Part shown: in pieces, positions 6,718 through 15,594 of the stretch
Numbering within the stretch: position 1 is the first letter of the stretch
Layout: the number at the start of each line of letters is the position of its first letter
NCBI GenBank assembly: GCA_023395735.1
Contig: JAEWYI010000102.1
Location: 1 to 55,176 of the forward strand
DNA from: Cyanobacteria bacterium OH_SFB_17
GTDB lineage: Bacteria; Cyanobacteriota; Vampirovibrionia; Gastranaerophilales; Gastranaerophilaceae
Length of the DNA stretch: 55,176 nucleotides
Reading direction: 5' to 3'
The notes under the pieces: generated by a model
The model's input: the letters and a program-made list of their open reading frames with translations, nothing else
Told to the model about the DNA's origin: nothing
The model's database searches: none
Translations under genes and position numbers: made by a program

Positions 6718-7818
6718 ATGCATATAAAGAATACTAAAAAAATCTTTAAAACAAAAAAAGCGCAACAATTGGTTGAGTTTTTGCTAATCGCTCCTTTTTT
6801 GATAATTCTTCTTGGAATAGTTACTGAATTTGCTTATGCGCTCAATGTCAACATGACGCTCAGCAACGGGTTGAAAAAAGTTACAGCATCTATATACAGC
6901 CAGATTAAACCTAATATGAGTGCGAGTCAGATAAATTCTCTTGTGAAAAGTGATTTATTGGATTATTTGAAATCTAATAATGTTCCAACTGAAAGTGAAA
7001 ATAATTTGACTGTGAATTATTCTCTAAGCGGCGAATCTGCTATTTTTATTTCAACTTACAGATATTATTCAGCGTTTACGCTTCCAAATGTGTTCTTTAA
7101 AATTTTACCTGAACAGTTTAATTTTCTAGCAACATCATCTGTTCCTGCTGCTTTTTTACAGGGTAATTCAGGATATTCAAGCGGGGTGGACTCTCTGCAA
7201 TTGGATAAAATTTGGTCTTCAGGGTCTGATTTTTCAAGCTTAGACAGTTTTAATGACTCAAAAGAAGGCATTATGCAAACTTCAGTAGGTTCAATGCCTT
7301 CGATTTCAACAAAAATCTTGTTTCTCATTCCTGATCCCTTTACCGCATCTGTATATTATTTAACCAATTTTAAAGGCGAAGTTTTGTCCAATTGCACGCT
7401 TTCGACATCCACAGGAAAACTTACAGGTGCAGGTTGCGGTGTATCTTATGACGGGAAACCGTTTTTGAGTTATTTGAAAGGTAATAGTTATTATAATGTT
7501 ATTTTTGTTCATGATTCAACAATATTTGGCTCTGTAACTACAGCAAATGTTCAGGCTGCGTGGACGACCGGTTCGGGCAAGCTTTATGAAACTTCTGTAG
7601 ATGGGGCACTGAAAAGAGCTTTGGCTATAATAAATTCAACAAGCAAGAGCATAGGGAATTTTGATAATCTAAACGTTTCTGTTTATAACGGTGGTTTTTC
7701 TGCAAATTCTTACAATATTGATACTTTTGGCTCAATCGTTTTTGTATACGGGGCTTCAGATTCAGTAGTAAATATAAAAGGTGTGGCAACGGAGTCTAAT
7801 TATGGTTATTCATTCTAA
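6718..7818 (+). CDS. TadE-like pilus/envelope protein
   Basis: A 366-residue protein with a short basic N-terminus, then KAQQLVEFLLIAPFLIILLGIV, the single N-terminal hydrophobic segment with the conserved Glu that marks TadE-family pseudopilins. The rest is a Ser/Thr/Asn/Gly-rich exported domain. TadE/TadF/TadG minor pilins help assemble Flp-type adhesive pili in the envelope. At 366 aa it is longer than most TadE proteins. The rest of a tad locus (ATPase, secretin, prepilin peptidase) is not in the window. No Shine-Dalgarno sequence is seen; a TATAAA box lies only about 12 nt upstream of the ATG, so the mRNA could be nearly leaderless. Confidence 0.75.
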   Translation: MHIKNTKKIFKTKKAQQLVEFLLIAPFLIILLGIVTEFAYALNVNMTLSNGLKKVTASIYSQIKPNMSASQINSLVKSDLLDYLKSNNVPTESENNLTVNYSLSGESAIFISTYRYYSAFTLPNVFFKILPEQFNFLATSSVPAAFLQGNSGYSSGVDSLQLDKIWSSGSDFSSLDSFNDSKEGIMQTSVGSMPSISTKILFLIPDPFTASVYYLTNFKGEVLSNCTLSTSTGKLTGAGCGVSYDGKPFLSYLKGNSYYNVIFVHDSTIFGSVTTANVQAAWTTGSGKLYETSVDGALKRALAIINSTSKSIGNFDNLNVSVYNGGFSANSYNIDTFGSIVFVYGASDSVVNIKGVATESNYGYSF

Positions 7819-8983
7819 TAAAAACTGCAAAATCTCTTATAGAAACATTTTTGCAAGAAAATGGAAGTTTAGGCTGGATTCCAAAAAGAAAAGTGCAAGT
7901 TCAATTTTGTATATGATATTTTTTATGGTTATTTTTCTTGGGTTTTGTTCTTTTGCCGTTGACGGAAGTATCGTTTTGACAAATAGGATAAAACTTCAAA
8001 ACGCTACAGAGCAAACGGCTCTTATTGCCGCATCTGAGTTTGTGAAAAATCCCGATAACGTGCAAATTCGAGCTGAAGACATTTTTAAACTTTTAAAAGC
8101 GGACTCTCTTCAAAATGCAAAAATATCGGTGCTTTCAAATAAATCTACAAATCAGGTTTTAGTTACAACCAATATGGTTTCTCAACCATTTTTCCTCTCT
8201 TTTTTAGGGGTAAGCGGAATTACGCTAGAAGCAAAAGCTTGTGCTGTGAGTGAATCTCTTTCTGTAGCAGCAAATTATGCAGGCGTTAATTGGCTCACAC
8301 CAAAAGCTGTTTATCTTTCTGATATTTTGTCCAAAGACACGAATCTTAACGATACTGCGATTTTGCTTCCTTTGGGTAATTTTTTGTCTGCAAGTTATGA
8401 TTCAGACACTTCTTTTCCTTTGTATAGCTTGATTAACGATGACGGAAATAATTCGCCATTGAGCATAGGGCCCGGCGGATTTATTACTATGAGATTACCT
8501 GTGCCGATTGTTGATAAACCGGGAGATGATTTGTTTGTAAAAGAAATCGGTGATGCAATAGATGGTTATATGATTTATGCAGGTATTGACAATAATCCGC
8601 AAAATCCTTACGTAAGAGCCGATAATGTCGGGGATAAAATAAGCTGGATTAATATATCGTGTGCTGCAGAAGCTGAAGATTCAGGGTTCAGCTCAAAAGT
8701 AAAATCTACCGCAGTTACCTCAGGTTTTGGAGCTCAAGATAAAGTATACGGCAGCGTGAGTATTGATATTTCAAATAGCTGCATTGGAGATATTTCAGTT
8801 ATAAAATATCTCAGAATAATTGACGACAACGAAGAAAGCGCTTTTTATAAAGGAAACGACGGAAATTATTATAAAACAATGATATACGGTGATTCTTCCA
8901 CCTCGACATCAGGCGCGGATATTGATTATATTAAAGTCTTAAACAGTGTAAGACTTATTTCTCCAAATGCATATTCTCCATAA
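7802..8983 (+). CDS. TadG-like exported protein
   Basis: A 393-residue protein with one N-terminal transmembrane helix (about residues 36-58) followed by AVDGSIVLTNRIKLQNATEQTALIAASEF. This is the layout of the TadG/Flp-assembly family: D-G-x-x-x-x-x-R-x-x-Q-x-A-x-D/E-x-A. A long extracytoplasmic domain follows. It overlaps the end of the TadE-like gene by 17 nt and is surely co-transcribed. Start choice: a GTG at 7781 also opens the frame, but ACGGAG sits seven bases before the ATG at 7802, which is preferred. Likely a minor component of a Flp-like surface structure. Confidence 0.72.
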   Translation: MVIHSNKNCKISYRNIFARKWKFRLDSKKKSASSILYMIFFMVIFLGFCSFAVDGSIVLTNRIKLQNATEQTALIAASEFVKNPDNVQIRAEDIFKLLKADSLQNAKISVLSNKSTNQVLVTTNMVSQPFFLSFLGVSGITLEAKACAVSESLSVAANYAGVNWLTPKAVYLSDILSKDTNLNDTAILLPLGNFLSASYDSDTSFPLYSLINDDGNNSPLSIGPGGFITMRLPVPIVDKPGDDLFVKEIGDAIDGYMIYAGIDNNPQNPYVRADNVGDKISWINISCAAEAEDSGFSSKVKSTAVTSGFGAQDKVYGSVSIDISNSCIGDISVIKYLRIIDDNEESAFYKGNDGNYYKTMIYGDSSTSTSGADIDYIKVLNSVRLISPNAYSP

Positions 8984-9000
8984 ATTTTAAAAAACAGGGG

Positions 9001-9044
9001 TTGACAAACATAAAATATATGTTAATATTCTAATATACGAATAT
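9001..9044 (+). promoter_or_regulatory. Promoter with overlapping ArsR-type operator
   Basis: TTGACA (9001-9006), a 16-bp spacer and TAATAT (9023-9028) form a near-consensus sigma-70 promoter. An inverted repeat ATATTC (9025-9030), eight bases, GAATAT (9039-9044) overlaps the -10 box and the expected start site. AT-rich imperfect palindromes of this kind are typical ArsR/SmtB operators, and an ArsR-family gene follows directly. Confidence 0.7.
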
Positions 9045-9131
9045 ATGAATACATTTTTACAGATGTTTCGTTTTTTCGTTATACTAATAAAAAAAATTAT
9101 AAAATTTAATCTCAACAGAAAAGGGTAAATT

Positions 9132-9398
9132 ATGGAAAATAATTTTGAAAAAACGGCAGAAATTTTCAAAGCACTATCTTCTTCAACAAGGTTGAAAATA
9201 GTTGTAGGGCTTATTGAAAAAAATGAATGCAACGTTAACAAAATGGCAGAAGGCCTTGGGATTGCCCAGCCTAACGTATCCCAGCATCTTACTGTGTTGA
9301 AAAATGCGGGGATTATAGAAGGTTTTAGGAAAGGCAACCAGATTTGTTATAAAGTTGTCAGTGAAAAAGTGGTTAAGATTATAAAGGCACTGAAGTAG
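9132..9398 (+). CDS. ArsR-family transcriptional repressor
   Basis: An 88-residue winged-helix regulator. The recognition helix region IAQPNVSQHLTVLKNAGII (about residues 44-62) is typical of ArsR/SmtB proteins that release DNA when a ligand binds. The classical CxC metal site of arsenic sensors is absent: only Cys33 and Cys72 are present, so the inducer cannot be inferred. It heads the operon with the TolC, adaptor and RND genes, eight nt before the TolC gene, and its own promoter carries a matching palindrome, so autoregulated control of efflux is likely. AAGGG lies about seven nt before the ATG. Confidence 0.9.
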   Translation: MENNFEKTAEIFKALSSSTRLKIVVGLIEKNECNVNKMAEGLGIAQPNVSQHLTVLKNAGIIEGFRKGNQICYKVVSEKVVKIIKALK

Positions 9399-9406
9399 GA
9401 TAATAG

Positions 9407-10759
9407 ATGAAAAAACTAATTTTGGCAGGATTAATAATATTTTTTGCATCGTCGCAAGTTTTTGCGCAGGATACGATTGTGAACAAATTAAGCTTTAAAG
9501 AAGCTATTTCAATCGCGCTTGAAAAAAATCAGGAGATTCAGGGAATGAAAGCTGCTTTGTCTGCATCTGAAAAGGATATTGGGATAACAAGAAGTTATCT
9601 TATGCCAAAAGTGACAGTCGGAGAAGATTTTGTCACAACCAACAATCCGTCTCAGGTTTTTGCTTTGAAATTAAATCAAAGAAGGTTCACTTCTGCTGAT
9701 TTGTCAGGGGCACCGGACACTTTCAACAATCCTGGAAACATTACAAACTTTATGACTTACGGTTTAATACAAATTCCTGTTTTTAATAAAGCATCTATTG
9801 AAGCGTTGAAAATCGCAAAAACTCAATACAGCGCAAATGGTTATGTGTATTTAAGAAAACAGGAAGAGTTGATAAAAAATGTTGCGATTGCTTATTTGCA
9901 AATAGGTACGACACAGGAGTATTTGGTTGCGGCTGAGCAAGGACTTAAAGACGCAAAAGAGCATTTGAGAATATCTCAAGTGAGATACAAGAGCGAATTG
10001 GGTTTGTACTCAGATGTATTGAGGGCAAAGACAGAGGTTTCGGAAGCTGAACAAAAATTGGTTTCGGCTCAAAAAAACCTTAGTGTTGCTAAAAGATCGT
10101 TAGGGTTTTTGTTAGGCACAAAAGAGTCGGCAGAAATTTCTAATGTTACTCCAGTCCTTGATTTAAAGGTAATGGATTATTATAAAGGTGAAATGGTTAA
10201 AAGAAGTGATTTAAAAGCGTTGGAGATTAACGTTCAAAACGCAAAAAACGGGGTTAAGTTGGCTCAAGCTGATTGGTTTCCTTCTTTGAACTTAAATGCA
10301 TCTTATAATTTGTATCAAAGTAATTATCCCTTCGGTGCAGAAGGAAACAACTATATAGCAGGTGCTTTTTTACACTGGAATGCATTTGACGGAATGAAAA
10401 GAAATTATGAAACCAAAAAAGCTAAAGATAAGGTTCAAGAAGCAGAATTTTATCTTGAAAGTTTTAAAAACGCAATTGATTTTAAGGTTTTTGAATCTTA
10501 TGCGGGGGTTCAGGAAGCTAATAAAAATTTTGAGCTTGCACAAATTGCCTTAAAATACGCAGAAGAAGGAAACAGGCTTGTTACAAAACGTTGGCAGGCA
10601 TCTTTATCTCCTTTTGTGGATGTTTTGGATGCGCAGACAAACCTTAACAGAGCGAGGGCAAATTGGGTTAAAAGCAGCAACGATTTAAAAGCTCAGCTTA
10701 TAACTTTATATTTTGAAAGCGGAGTCTTGAAAGAAGAATTACAATTGAGTCAAAAATAA
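9407..10759 (+). CDS. TolC-family outer-membrane efflux protein
   Basis: A 450-residue outer-membrane factor with a signal peptide (cleavage expected after VFA, about residue 20) and the two repeated coiled-coil and beta-strand modules of TolC. Helical repeats rich in Ala/Glu/Lys occur around residues 150-215 and 350-420, with the family motif LNRARANWVKSSNDL near the C-terminus. TolC trimers form the exit duct of RND pumps; the adaptor and pump genes follow, supporting a tripartite system spanning both membranes and hence a diderm envelope. Which substrate it exports is unknown. Confidence 0.92.
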   Translation: MKKLILAGLIIFFASSQVFAQDTIVNKLSFKEAISIALEKNQEIQGMKAALSASEKDIGITRSYLMPKVTVGEDFVTTNNPSQVFALKLNQRRFTSADLSGAPDTFNNPGNITNFMTYGLIQIPVFNKASIEALKIAKTQYSANGYVYLRKQEELIKNVAIAYLQIGTTQEYLVAAEQGLKDAKEHLRISQVRYKSELGLYSDVLRAKTEVSEAEQKLVSAQKNLSVAKRSLGFLLGTKESAEISNVTPVLDLKVMDYYKGEMVKRSDLKALEINVQNAKNGVKLAQADWFPSLNLNASYNLYQSNYPFGAEGNNYIAGAFLHWNAFDGMKRNYETKKAKDKVQEAEFYLESFKNAIDFKVFESYAGVQEANKNFELAQIALKYAEEGNRLVTKRWQASLSPFVDVLDAQTNLNRARANWVKSSNDLKAQLITLYFESGVLKEELQLSQK

Positions 10760-10817
10760 TCCAAATCTGCAATTTTGAAAGCAAAATGGCGGATAAGGTG
10801 AGCAAAGAGGAAAATAT

Positions 10818-11918
10818 ATGAAAAAAATACTATTGACTATGGCATTAATAATGATAATTTCAACAGGATGTACCAAACATTCGGATGTGGCAGAACACCC
10901 TTTAGTGTTAGGAGTGCAGGTTGAAGCAGTCAGCAAGAAGCCTGTTGAAAGTTTTTACACGACTTCTGCAACAGTAAAATCTAAAGCTAACAGTGTTGTG
11001 TCCTCGTTGCTTAACGGAAAAGTCACATCAATAGCTGTAGAAGAAGGTGATTTTGTTAAAAAAGGTCAGCTGTTGATGACAATTGATGCAAGAGATTTGG
11101 CGCAAAAAGCATCCGGTGCTTCTGCAGGAATAAGAGCTGCTCAAATGGCGGCAAGTTCGGCCGCACAAAATGCACAGATGGCAGAGCGCACTTATCAAAG
11201 GTATAAAAATTTGTATGATGAAAAAGTGATTACAAAACAAGAATTTGACCAGTGGACTACTCAAAGAAATGTCGCGAAGCTTCAATATCAGCAGGCAAAA
11301 GCAGGAGTGCAACAGGCTCAGGCAGGGCTCGGTGAAGTTAAGGTTTTTCAAAGCTATTCAAGAGTTACAGCACCTGTTTCAGGGATTGTAGTTCAAAGAA
11401 ATATCGATTTGGGAAGCACTGCTATGCAGGGGCAGCCTTTGGTTACAATAGAAGCGGTTGAAAATAATCAATCTAAATCAGAAATTGTGGCTAATGTTGA
11501 TGAAAGCTATTTAAATAAAGTAAAAGCGGGTCAGGAAGTTATACTTGAGATAGCAGAAAAGACTTATAAAAGGAAAATTACAAAAATTGTTAATTATATT
11601 GATCCTGTGACAAGAACTTTTAAGGTGAAAGTTGACATATCTGGTTTAGCTGGCGGTCAGTTTGCAAAGATTAATATTCCGGTGGGCAAAAAAGAAGCGA
11701 TAACTGTTTTGAAATCGGCAATTATTGAAAAAGGTGAACTTACAGGCGTTTATACCGTTGATGCGGAGAATGTCATTACATACAGGCTTGTGAGAACAGG
11801 TAAAATCTATGGTGATAAAGTTGAGATTTTATCGGGGCTTTCAGATGGCGATAAAATTATTACTGTCGGGGTTGAAAAAGCAATTGATGGCGGAAAAATA
11901 TCAACTTCAAATCGCTAG
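10818..11918 (+). CDS. RND periplasmic adaptor (membrane fusion protein), lipoprotein
   Basis: A 366-residue HlyD/AcrA-type adaptor. The N-terminus is a lipoprotein signal with lipobox ISTGC (Cys at about residue 19), anchoring it in the inner membrane. Next come a first half of the lipoyl domain (VEEGDFVKKGQLL), an Ala/Gln-rich alpha-hairpin (about residues 95-175), the second lipoyl half (RVTAPVSGIVVQRNIDLGS) and beta-barrel and membrane-proximal domains. It links the RND pump to the TolC duct. AGAGGAAA precedes the ATG. The distance to the RND gene is about 50 nt. Confidence 0.93.
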   Translation: MKKILLTMALIMIISTGCTKHSDVAEHPLVLGVQVEAVSKKPVESFYTTSATVKSKANSVVSSLLNGKVTSIAVEEGDFVKKGQLLMTIDARDLAQKASGASAGIRAAQMAASSAAQNAQMAERTYQRYKNLYDEKVITKQEFDQWTTQRNVAKLQYQQAKAGVQQAQAGLGEVKVFQSYSRVTAPVSGIVVQRNIDLGSTAMQGQPLVTIEAVENNQSKSEIVANVDESYLNKVKAGQEVILEIAEKTYKRKITKIVNYIDPVTRTFKVKVDISGLAGGQFAKINIPVGKKEAITVLKSAIIEKGELTGVYTVDAENVITYRLVRTGKIYGDKVEILSGLSDGDKIITVGVEKAIDGGKISTSNR

Positions 11919-11967
11919 AAACTTCATTGGGCAAATATATACAAACGAAAAATAAAGGGAATTTTAA

Positions 11968-14900
11968 ATGAATAACGAAGAAAATAATAAATTAGGTATA
12001 TCAGGAAAAATCGCTGCGGCTTTTATTCAATCAAAGCTGACTCCTTTGATTATTATTGCTTCAATTATTCTTGGACTTTTCGCGACAGTTGTTACTCCGA
12101 GAGAAGAAGAGCCGCAAATTGTTGTTCCTATGGCAGATGTTTTTGTTCAATATCCCGGTGCAAGCGCAGAAGAAGTTGAGGCTCGGGTTACAAAGCCTAT
12201 GGAACAGTTGATTTCAGAGATTCCCGGTGTAGAATATGTTTATTCAATAATCAGACCTGGCATGAATTTAACTATTGTGCGATATTATGTCGGGCAAAAT
12301 GCTGAAGATAGCATTGTAAAGCTGTATAACAAGTTATATTCAAATTTTGACAGAATCCCACATGGGGTTTCGCAGCCTTTGATAAAAATGCGCTCTATTG
12401 ATGATGTGCCTATTTTAGCCTTAACTCTATCCAGCAAAAGCAAATATTATAGCGGTTATGAGCTTAGACGTGTCGCATTGGAGCTTGCAGATGAACTTAA
12501 AAAAGATTCTGATGTGTCAGAAGTAAACATTATTGGTGGGCAAAAACGTCAGGTTAAAATTATGTTTAATCCTGAAAAATTGAACGGCTACAATTTAAGC
12601 TCTTTTCAAGTTGTTCAATCGCTTCAAAAATCAAATTTTATGCTGAATTCAGGTAAAGCGCCTTCAGGAAACAGTGAATTTATAGTAGATTCAGGCGGTT
12701 TTATAAAAGATTCTTATGAACTTGGCGATTTGGTTGTGGGTGCAAACGGTTCAAATCCTGTTTATTTAAAAAATATTGCAAATATAGAAGACGGAGCGCA
12801 AGAGCCAGCAAGTTATGTTTTTAATTACGATTCGAAAAACGGAATGAACGAGGCTGTAACAATTTCACTTTCCAAAAAGAAAGGTACAAACGCAACAAAT
12901 GTTGCCCATCGCGCTTTGAAAAAAGTTGAAAATCTAAAAGGCAATATTATATCTCACGATGTTGACGTGACTGTTACAAGAAATTATGGAGAAACCGCAA
13001 AAGAAAAATCAGACGAGCTTTTGAGCCACATGTTAATTGCTACGATTTCTGTAATTGCCCTTATTGCATTTTTCTTGGGCCGAAAAGAGGCTGCGGTTGT
13101 TGCTGTAGCTGTTCCTGTTACTCTTGCTTTAACACTTTTAATCAGCTATCTTTTAGGTTTTACCTTGAATAGAGTTACATTGTTTGCTTTGATTTTTTCA
13201 ATAGGGATTTTGGTGGACGATGCAATTGTCGTTGTAGAAAATATTCACAGACATTTTAAATTGGAAGGTGCAAGCATAAAAACAGCTGTAAAAGCTGTGG
13301 ATGAAGTCGGAAATCCTACGATATTGGCGACATTTACCGTTGTGGCTTCACTTCTTCCGATGGCTTTTGTGTCAGGGCTTATGGGTCCTTATATGCGCCC
13401 AATTCCAATCGGAGCATCTGCTGCGATGATTTTCTCGTTGCTTGTTGCCTTTATTGTTAGTCCTTGGTTGAGTTTTATTGTCTTGAAAGATGAAAAAACT
13501 CACTCTGCCTCTGATTTGGATAAAAAAGATAAATCTATTGAGGATGAACATTCTCAGGGTAAAATGGTTGAAATTTATAAAAATATTCTCACTCCATTAA
13601 TCGAAAATAGAGAAAAACGAATGAAGTCACTAAAGGTTGTCATTGGGCTTTTGATAGCGTCTATGCTGTTAATCCCATTGAAACTTGTTCAGTTTAAGAT
13701 GCTTCCTTTTGATAACAAGAGCGAACTTCAGGTTGTGATTGATATGCCGGAAGGAACAACTCTTGAACAAACTGCCCTTGTTGCACAAGAGCTGGGTAAA
13801 TACATTAAAACTGTTCCAGAAGTTGTAAATTTCCAAACTTATGTCGGAGCTTCAGCGCCGTATAATTTCAACGGGCTTGTAAGACATTATTTTATGCGTC
13901 AGGGAAGTAATGAGGCTGATATTCAAGTGAACTTTAAACCAAAACACGACAGACACAAGCAAAGTCATGAACTTGCAAAAATGATGCGTCCTGAGTTGCA
14001 AAAAATCGGAGAAAAATACAATGCGAATGTCAAGCTTGCTGAAATCCCTCCAGGGCCACCTGTTGTAAGCACTTTGGTTGCAGAGGTTTACGGGCCTGAT
14101 TCGAAAAAACAGGTTGAAATTGCAGGAAAAATTAAGGATATTTTTTCTCAGATAAAAGGTGTTGTGGATGTCGATTGGTATGTGGAAGCTCCTCAGAAAA
14201 AAATTACGTTCGCTCCTGACAAAGAAAAAGCTGCACTAACGGGTGTAGGAGTAGATGCAATTTCTCAAACTCTTACAACAGCTATGAATGGATCATCTGT
14301 TGGGCTTGTGCACATGGAAAAAGAAAAAGAACCTGTTGAAATATTACTCAGAATGCCTGTTGAATACCGTGCAAATCTTGAGGACAATGCAAGCGGTATA
14401 ACAGTTCCAACTCAAACAGCTGGGCTTGTTCCGCTCAATGCATTGGTTAAAAAAGAAACTGGCGAGCAGGATCAAACGATTTATCATAAAAATATGAGAA
14501 GAGTGACATACGTTACAGGGGATGTTGCAAAAGAAATAGAAAGTCCTGTGTATGCCGTTCTTGATATGGAAAATATTTTATCTAAATTGAAATTTGAGGA
14601 TGGGACTAAAATTAAACAACTAAATATTGCTGAAGCTGATAGAGAAGATAAGTATTCGGTAAAATGGGACGGCGAATGGCACATTACGCTTCAGGTTTTT
14701 AGGGATATGGGCATAGCCTTTGCTGCGGTGCTTGTCTTGATTTATGTTTTGGTGGTCGCTTGGTTTAAGGACTTTGTTATTCCCCTTGTAATAATGGCGC
14801 CTATTCCCCTTACTCTTGTTGGAATTTTACCAGGACATTTGTTGTTTCATGCTTTCTTTACGGCGACTTCAATGATTGGATTTATTGCTTTGTCAGGGAT

Positions 14901-15180
14901 TATCGTGAGAAATTCAATACTCCTTGTCGATTTTATTCAGCTTGAACTTGCAGAAGGAAACGATTTAAAAAATGCTGTAATAAAAGCAGGCCTTGTAAGA
15001 TTCAGACCAATTCTTTTGACAGCTCTGGCAGTTGTTGTGGGCACTTTAGTAATGCTTTTTGACCCGATATTCCAAGGTCTTGCGATTGCAATGATGTTTG
15101 GAGCTGTTGTTGCAACAATTTTGACTCTCGTTGTTGTGCCGGTTTTATATTACGAAATTTTAGAGAAAAAAGAAAAATAA
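11968..15180 (+). CDS. RND-family efflux pump permease (AcrB-like)
   Basis: A 1070-residue proton-driven inner-membrane pump. It has TM1 followed by a large periplasmic loop (YPGASAEEVEARVTKPMEQ), TM2-6 with the proton-relay motif ILVDDAIVVVENIHRHF (acidic pair near residue 417), a cytoplasmic linker, TM7, a second periplasmic loop and TM8-12 (LSGIIVRNSILLVDFI). Length and symmetry are normal for the HAE/AcrB superfamily. The cytoplasmic linker (DEKTHSASDLDKKDKSIEDE) is highly charged. As the last gene of the ArsR-regulated operon it is expected to export toxic compounds; substrate class is not inferable by eye. AAGGGA precedes the ATG. Confidence 0.95.
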   Translation: MNNEENNKLGISGKIAAAFIQSKLTPLIIIASIILGLFATVVTPREEEPQIVVPMADVFVQYPGASAEEVEARVTKPMEQLISEIPGVEYVYSIIRPGMNLTIVRYYVGQNAEDSIVKLYNKLYSNFDRIPHGVSQPLIKMRSIDDVPILALTLSSKSKYYSGYELRRVALELADELKKDSDVSEVNIIGGQKRQVKIMFNPEKLNGYNLSSFQVVQSLQKSNFMLNSGKAPSGNSEFIVDSGGFIKDSYELGDLVVGANGSNPVYLKNIANIEDGAQEPASYVFNYDSKNGMNEAVTISLSKKKGTNATNVAHRALKKVENLKGNIISHDVDVTVTRNYGETAKEKSDELLSHMLIATISVIALIAFFLGRKEAAVVAVAVPVTLALTLLISYLLGFTLNRVTLFALIFSIGILVDDAIVVVENIHRHFKLEGASIKTAVKAVDEVGNPTILATFTVVASLLPMAFVSGLMGPYMRPIPIGASAAMIFSLLVAFIVSPWLSFIVLKDEKTHSASDLDKKDKSIEDEHSQGKMVEIYKNILTPLIENREKRMKSLKVVIGLLIASMLLIPLKLVQFKMLPFDNKSELQVVIDMPEGTTLEQTALVAQELGKYIKTVPEVVNFQTYVGASAPYNFNGLVRHYFMRQGSNEADIQVNFKPKHDRHKQSHELAKMMRPELQKIGEKYNANVKLAEIPPGPPVVSTLVAEVYGPDSKKQVEIAGKIKDIFSQIKGVVDVDWYVEAPQKKITFAPDKEKAALTGVGVDAISQTLTTAMNGSSVGLVHMEKEKEPVEILLRMPVEYRANLEDNASGITVPTQTAGLVPLNALVKKETGEQDQTIYHKNMRRVTYVTGDVAKEIESPVYAVLDMENILSKLKFEDGTKIKQLNIAEADREDKYSVKWDGEWHITLQVFRDMGIAFAAVLVLIYVLVVAWFKDFVIPLVIMAPIPLTLVGILPGHLLFHAFFTATSMIGFIALSGIIVRNSILLVDFIQLELAEGNDLKNAVIKAGLVRFRPILLTALAVVVGTLVMLFDPIFQGLAIAMMFGAVVATILTLVVVPVLYYEILEKKEK

Positions 15181-15204
15181 ATTTTTATTTAAACACTCGG
15201 GCAA

Positions 15205-15233
15205 TTGACAATTATCTAAAATAAGTGTAATAT
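15205..15233 (+). promoter_or_regulatory. Strong sigma-70-type promoter
   Basis: TTGACA (15205-15210), a 17-bp spacer and TAATAT (15228-15233), preceded by TG one base upstream (extended -10). Transcription would start near 15240 and run through the fluoride riboswitch into the crcB genes, or end earlier to make a separate small RNA. Confidence 0.6.
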
Positions 15234-15322
15234 TGTTATATGCGAATATTTTTATATTTGGCATTTAGGGATAGTCTAGGTTGCTTTGTAATCAGGCATT
15301 AATACTGATGAGGGTGCTTTTC

Positions 15323-15451
15323 ATGGAACAAAAACAGGTCAAATATTTTCATAATCCAATTGTTAGAACGGCTAAATTTATTATGTTTAATCAGTTCTTT
15401 TTGGTTTCTTCTTTTTCAAAAGTTAAGATTTTGCGTGTCGTTGCTGAATGA
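15323..15451 (+). CDS. Possible 42-aa leader peptide
   Basis: An ATG opens 42 codons (MEQKQVKYFHNPIVRTAKF, ending RVVAE) in the crcB leader. The upstream GAGGGTG at about ten nt is a weak ribosome site. The peptide is basic and partly hydrophobic but resembles nothing I know. It may be a chance frame in an untranslated leader. Confidence 0.2.
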   Translation: MEQKQVKYFHNPIVRTAKFIMFNQFFLVSSFSKVKILRVVAE

Positions 15452-15499
15452 TAATATTTTAATATTTGATTTTTACGGATTTTCGTGCAAAAATATAAT

Positions 15500-15561
15500 C
15501 GGTGATGAAGCCCGCCTTGTCCATTAGACAAAACCGCTTGAAAAGAGCTGATAGCTTCTAC
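15500..15561 (+). ncRNA. Fluoride riboswitch (crcB motif)
   Basis: The sequence GGTGATGAAGCCCGCC, then AAACCGC, GAAAAGAGC, TGATAGC and TTCTAC, reproduces element by element the conserved core of the fluoride aptamer: the GAUG of the first stem, the CCGCC/pseudoknot partner, the GAAAAG-capped stem and the GAU-GCUUCUAC closing strand. It lies 33 nt before the first crcB start, whose AGGAGA site follows at about 15581. Fluoride binding should raise crcB expression. The internal loop (TTGTCCATTAGACAAA) is somewhat longer than in minimal examples. Confidence 0.93.
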
Positions 15562-15594
15562 TTATTAGAAAATATTTAATAGGAGAAGTTATTC

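Larger units (their letters stand above)
15181..15499 (+). other. Long untranslated leader region upstream of crcB, largely unexplained
   Basis: This 319-nt gap contains a strong promoter at its left end and a fluoride riboswitch at its right end. Between them are about 260 transcribed bases with no recognised function. Visible structure is limited to a small hairpin ATCAG/CTGAT (15291-15309) and one 42-codon frame. I recognise no known riboswitch class in this part. Confidence 0.45.

Noticed and set aside
15494..15499. TATAAT directly before the fluoride aptamer as its promoter
   Set aside because: Transcription would start about 7 nt later, inside the aptamer, removing its essential 5' strand. 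The -35 partner is also poor.
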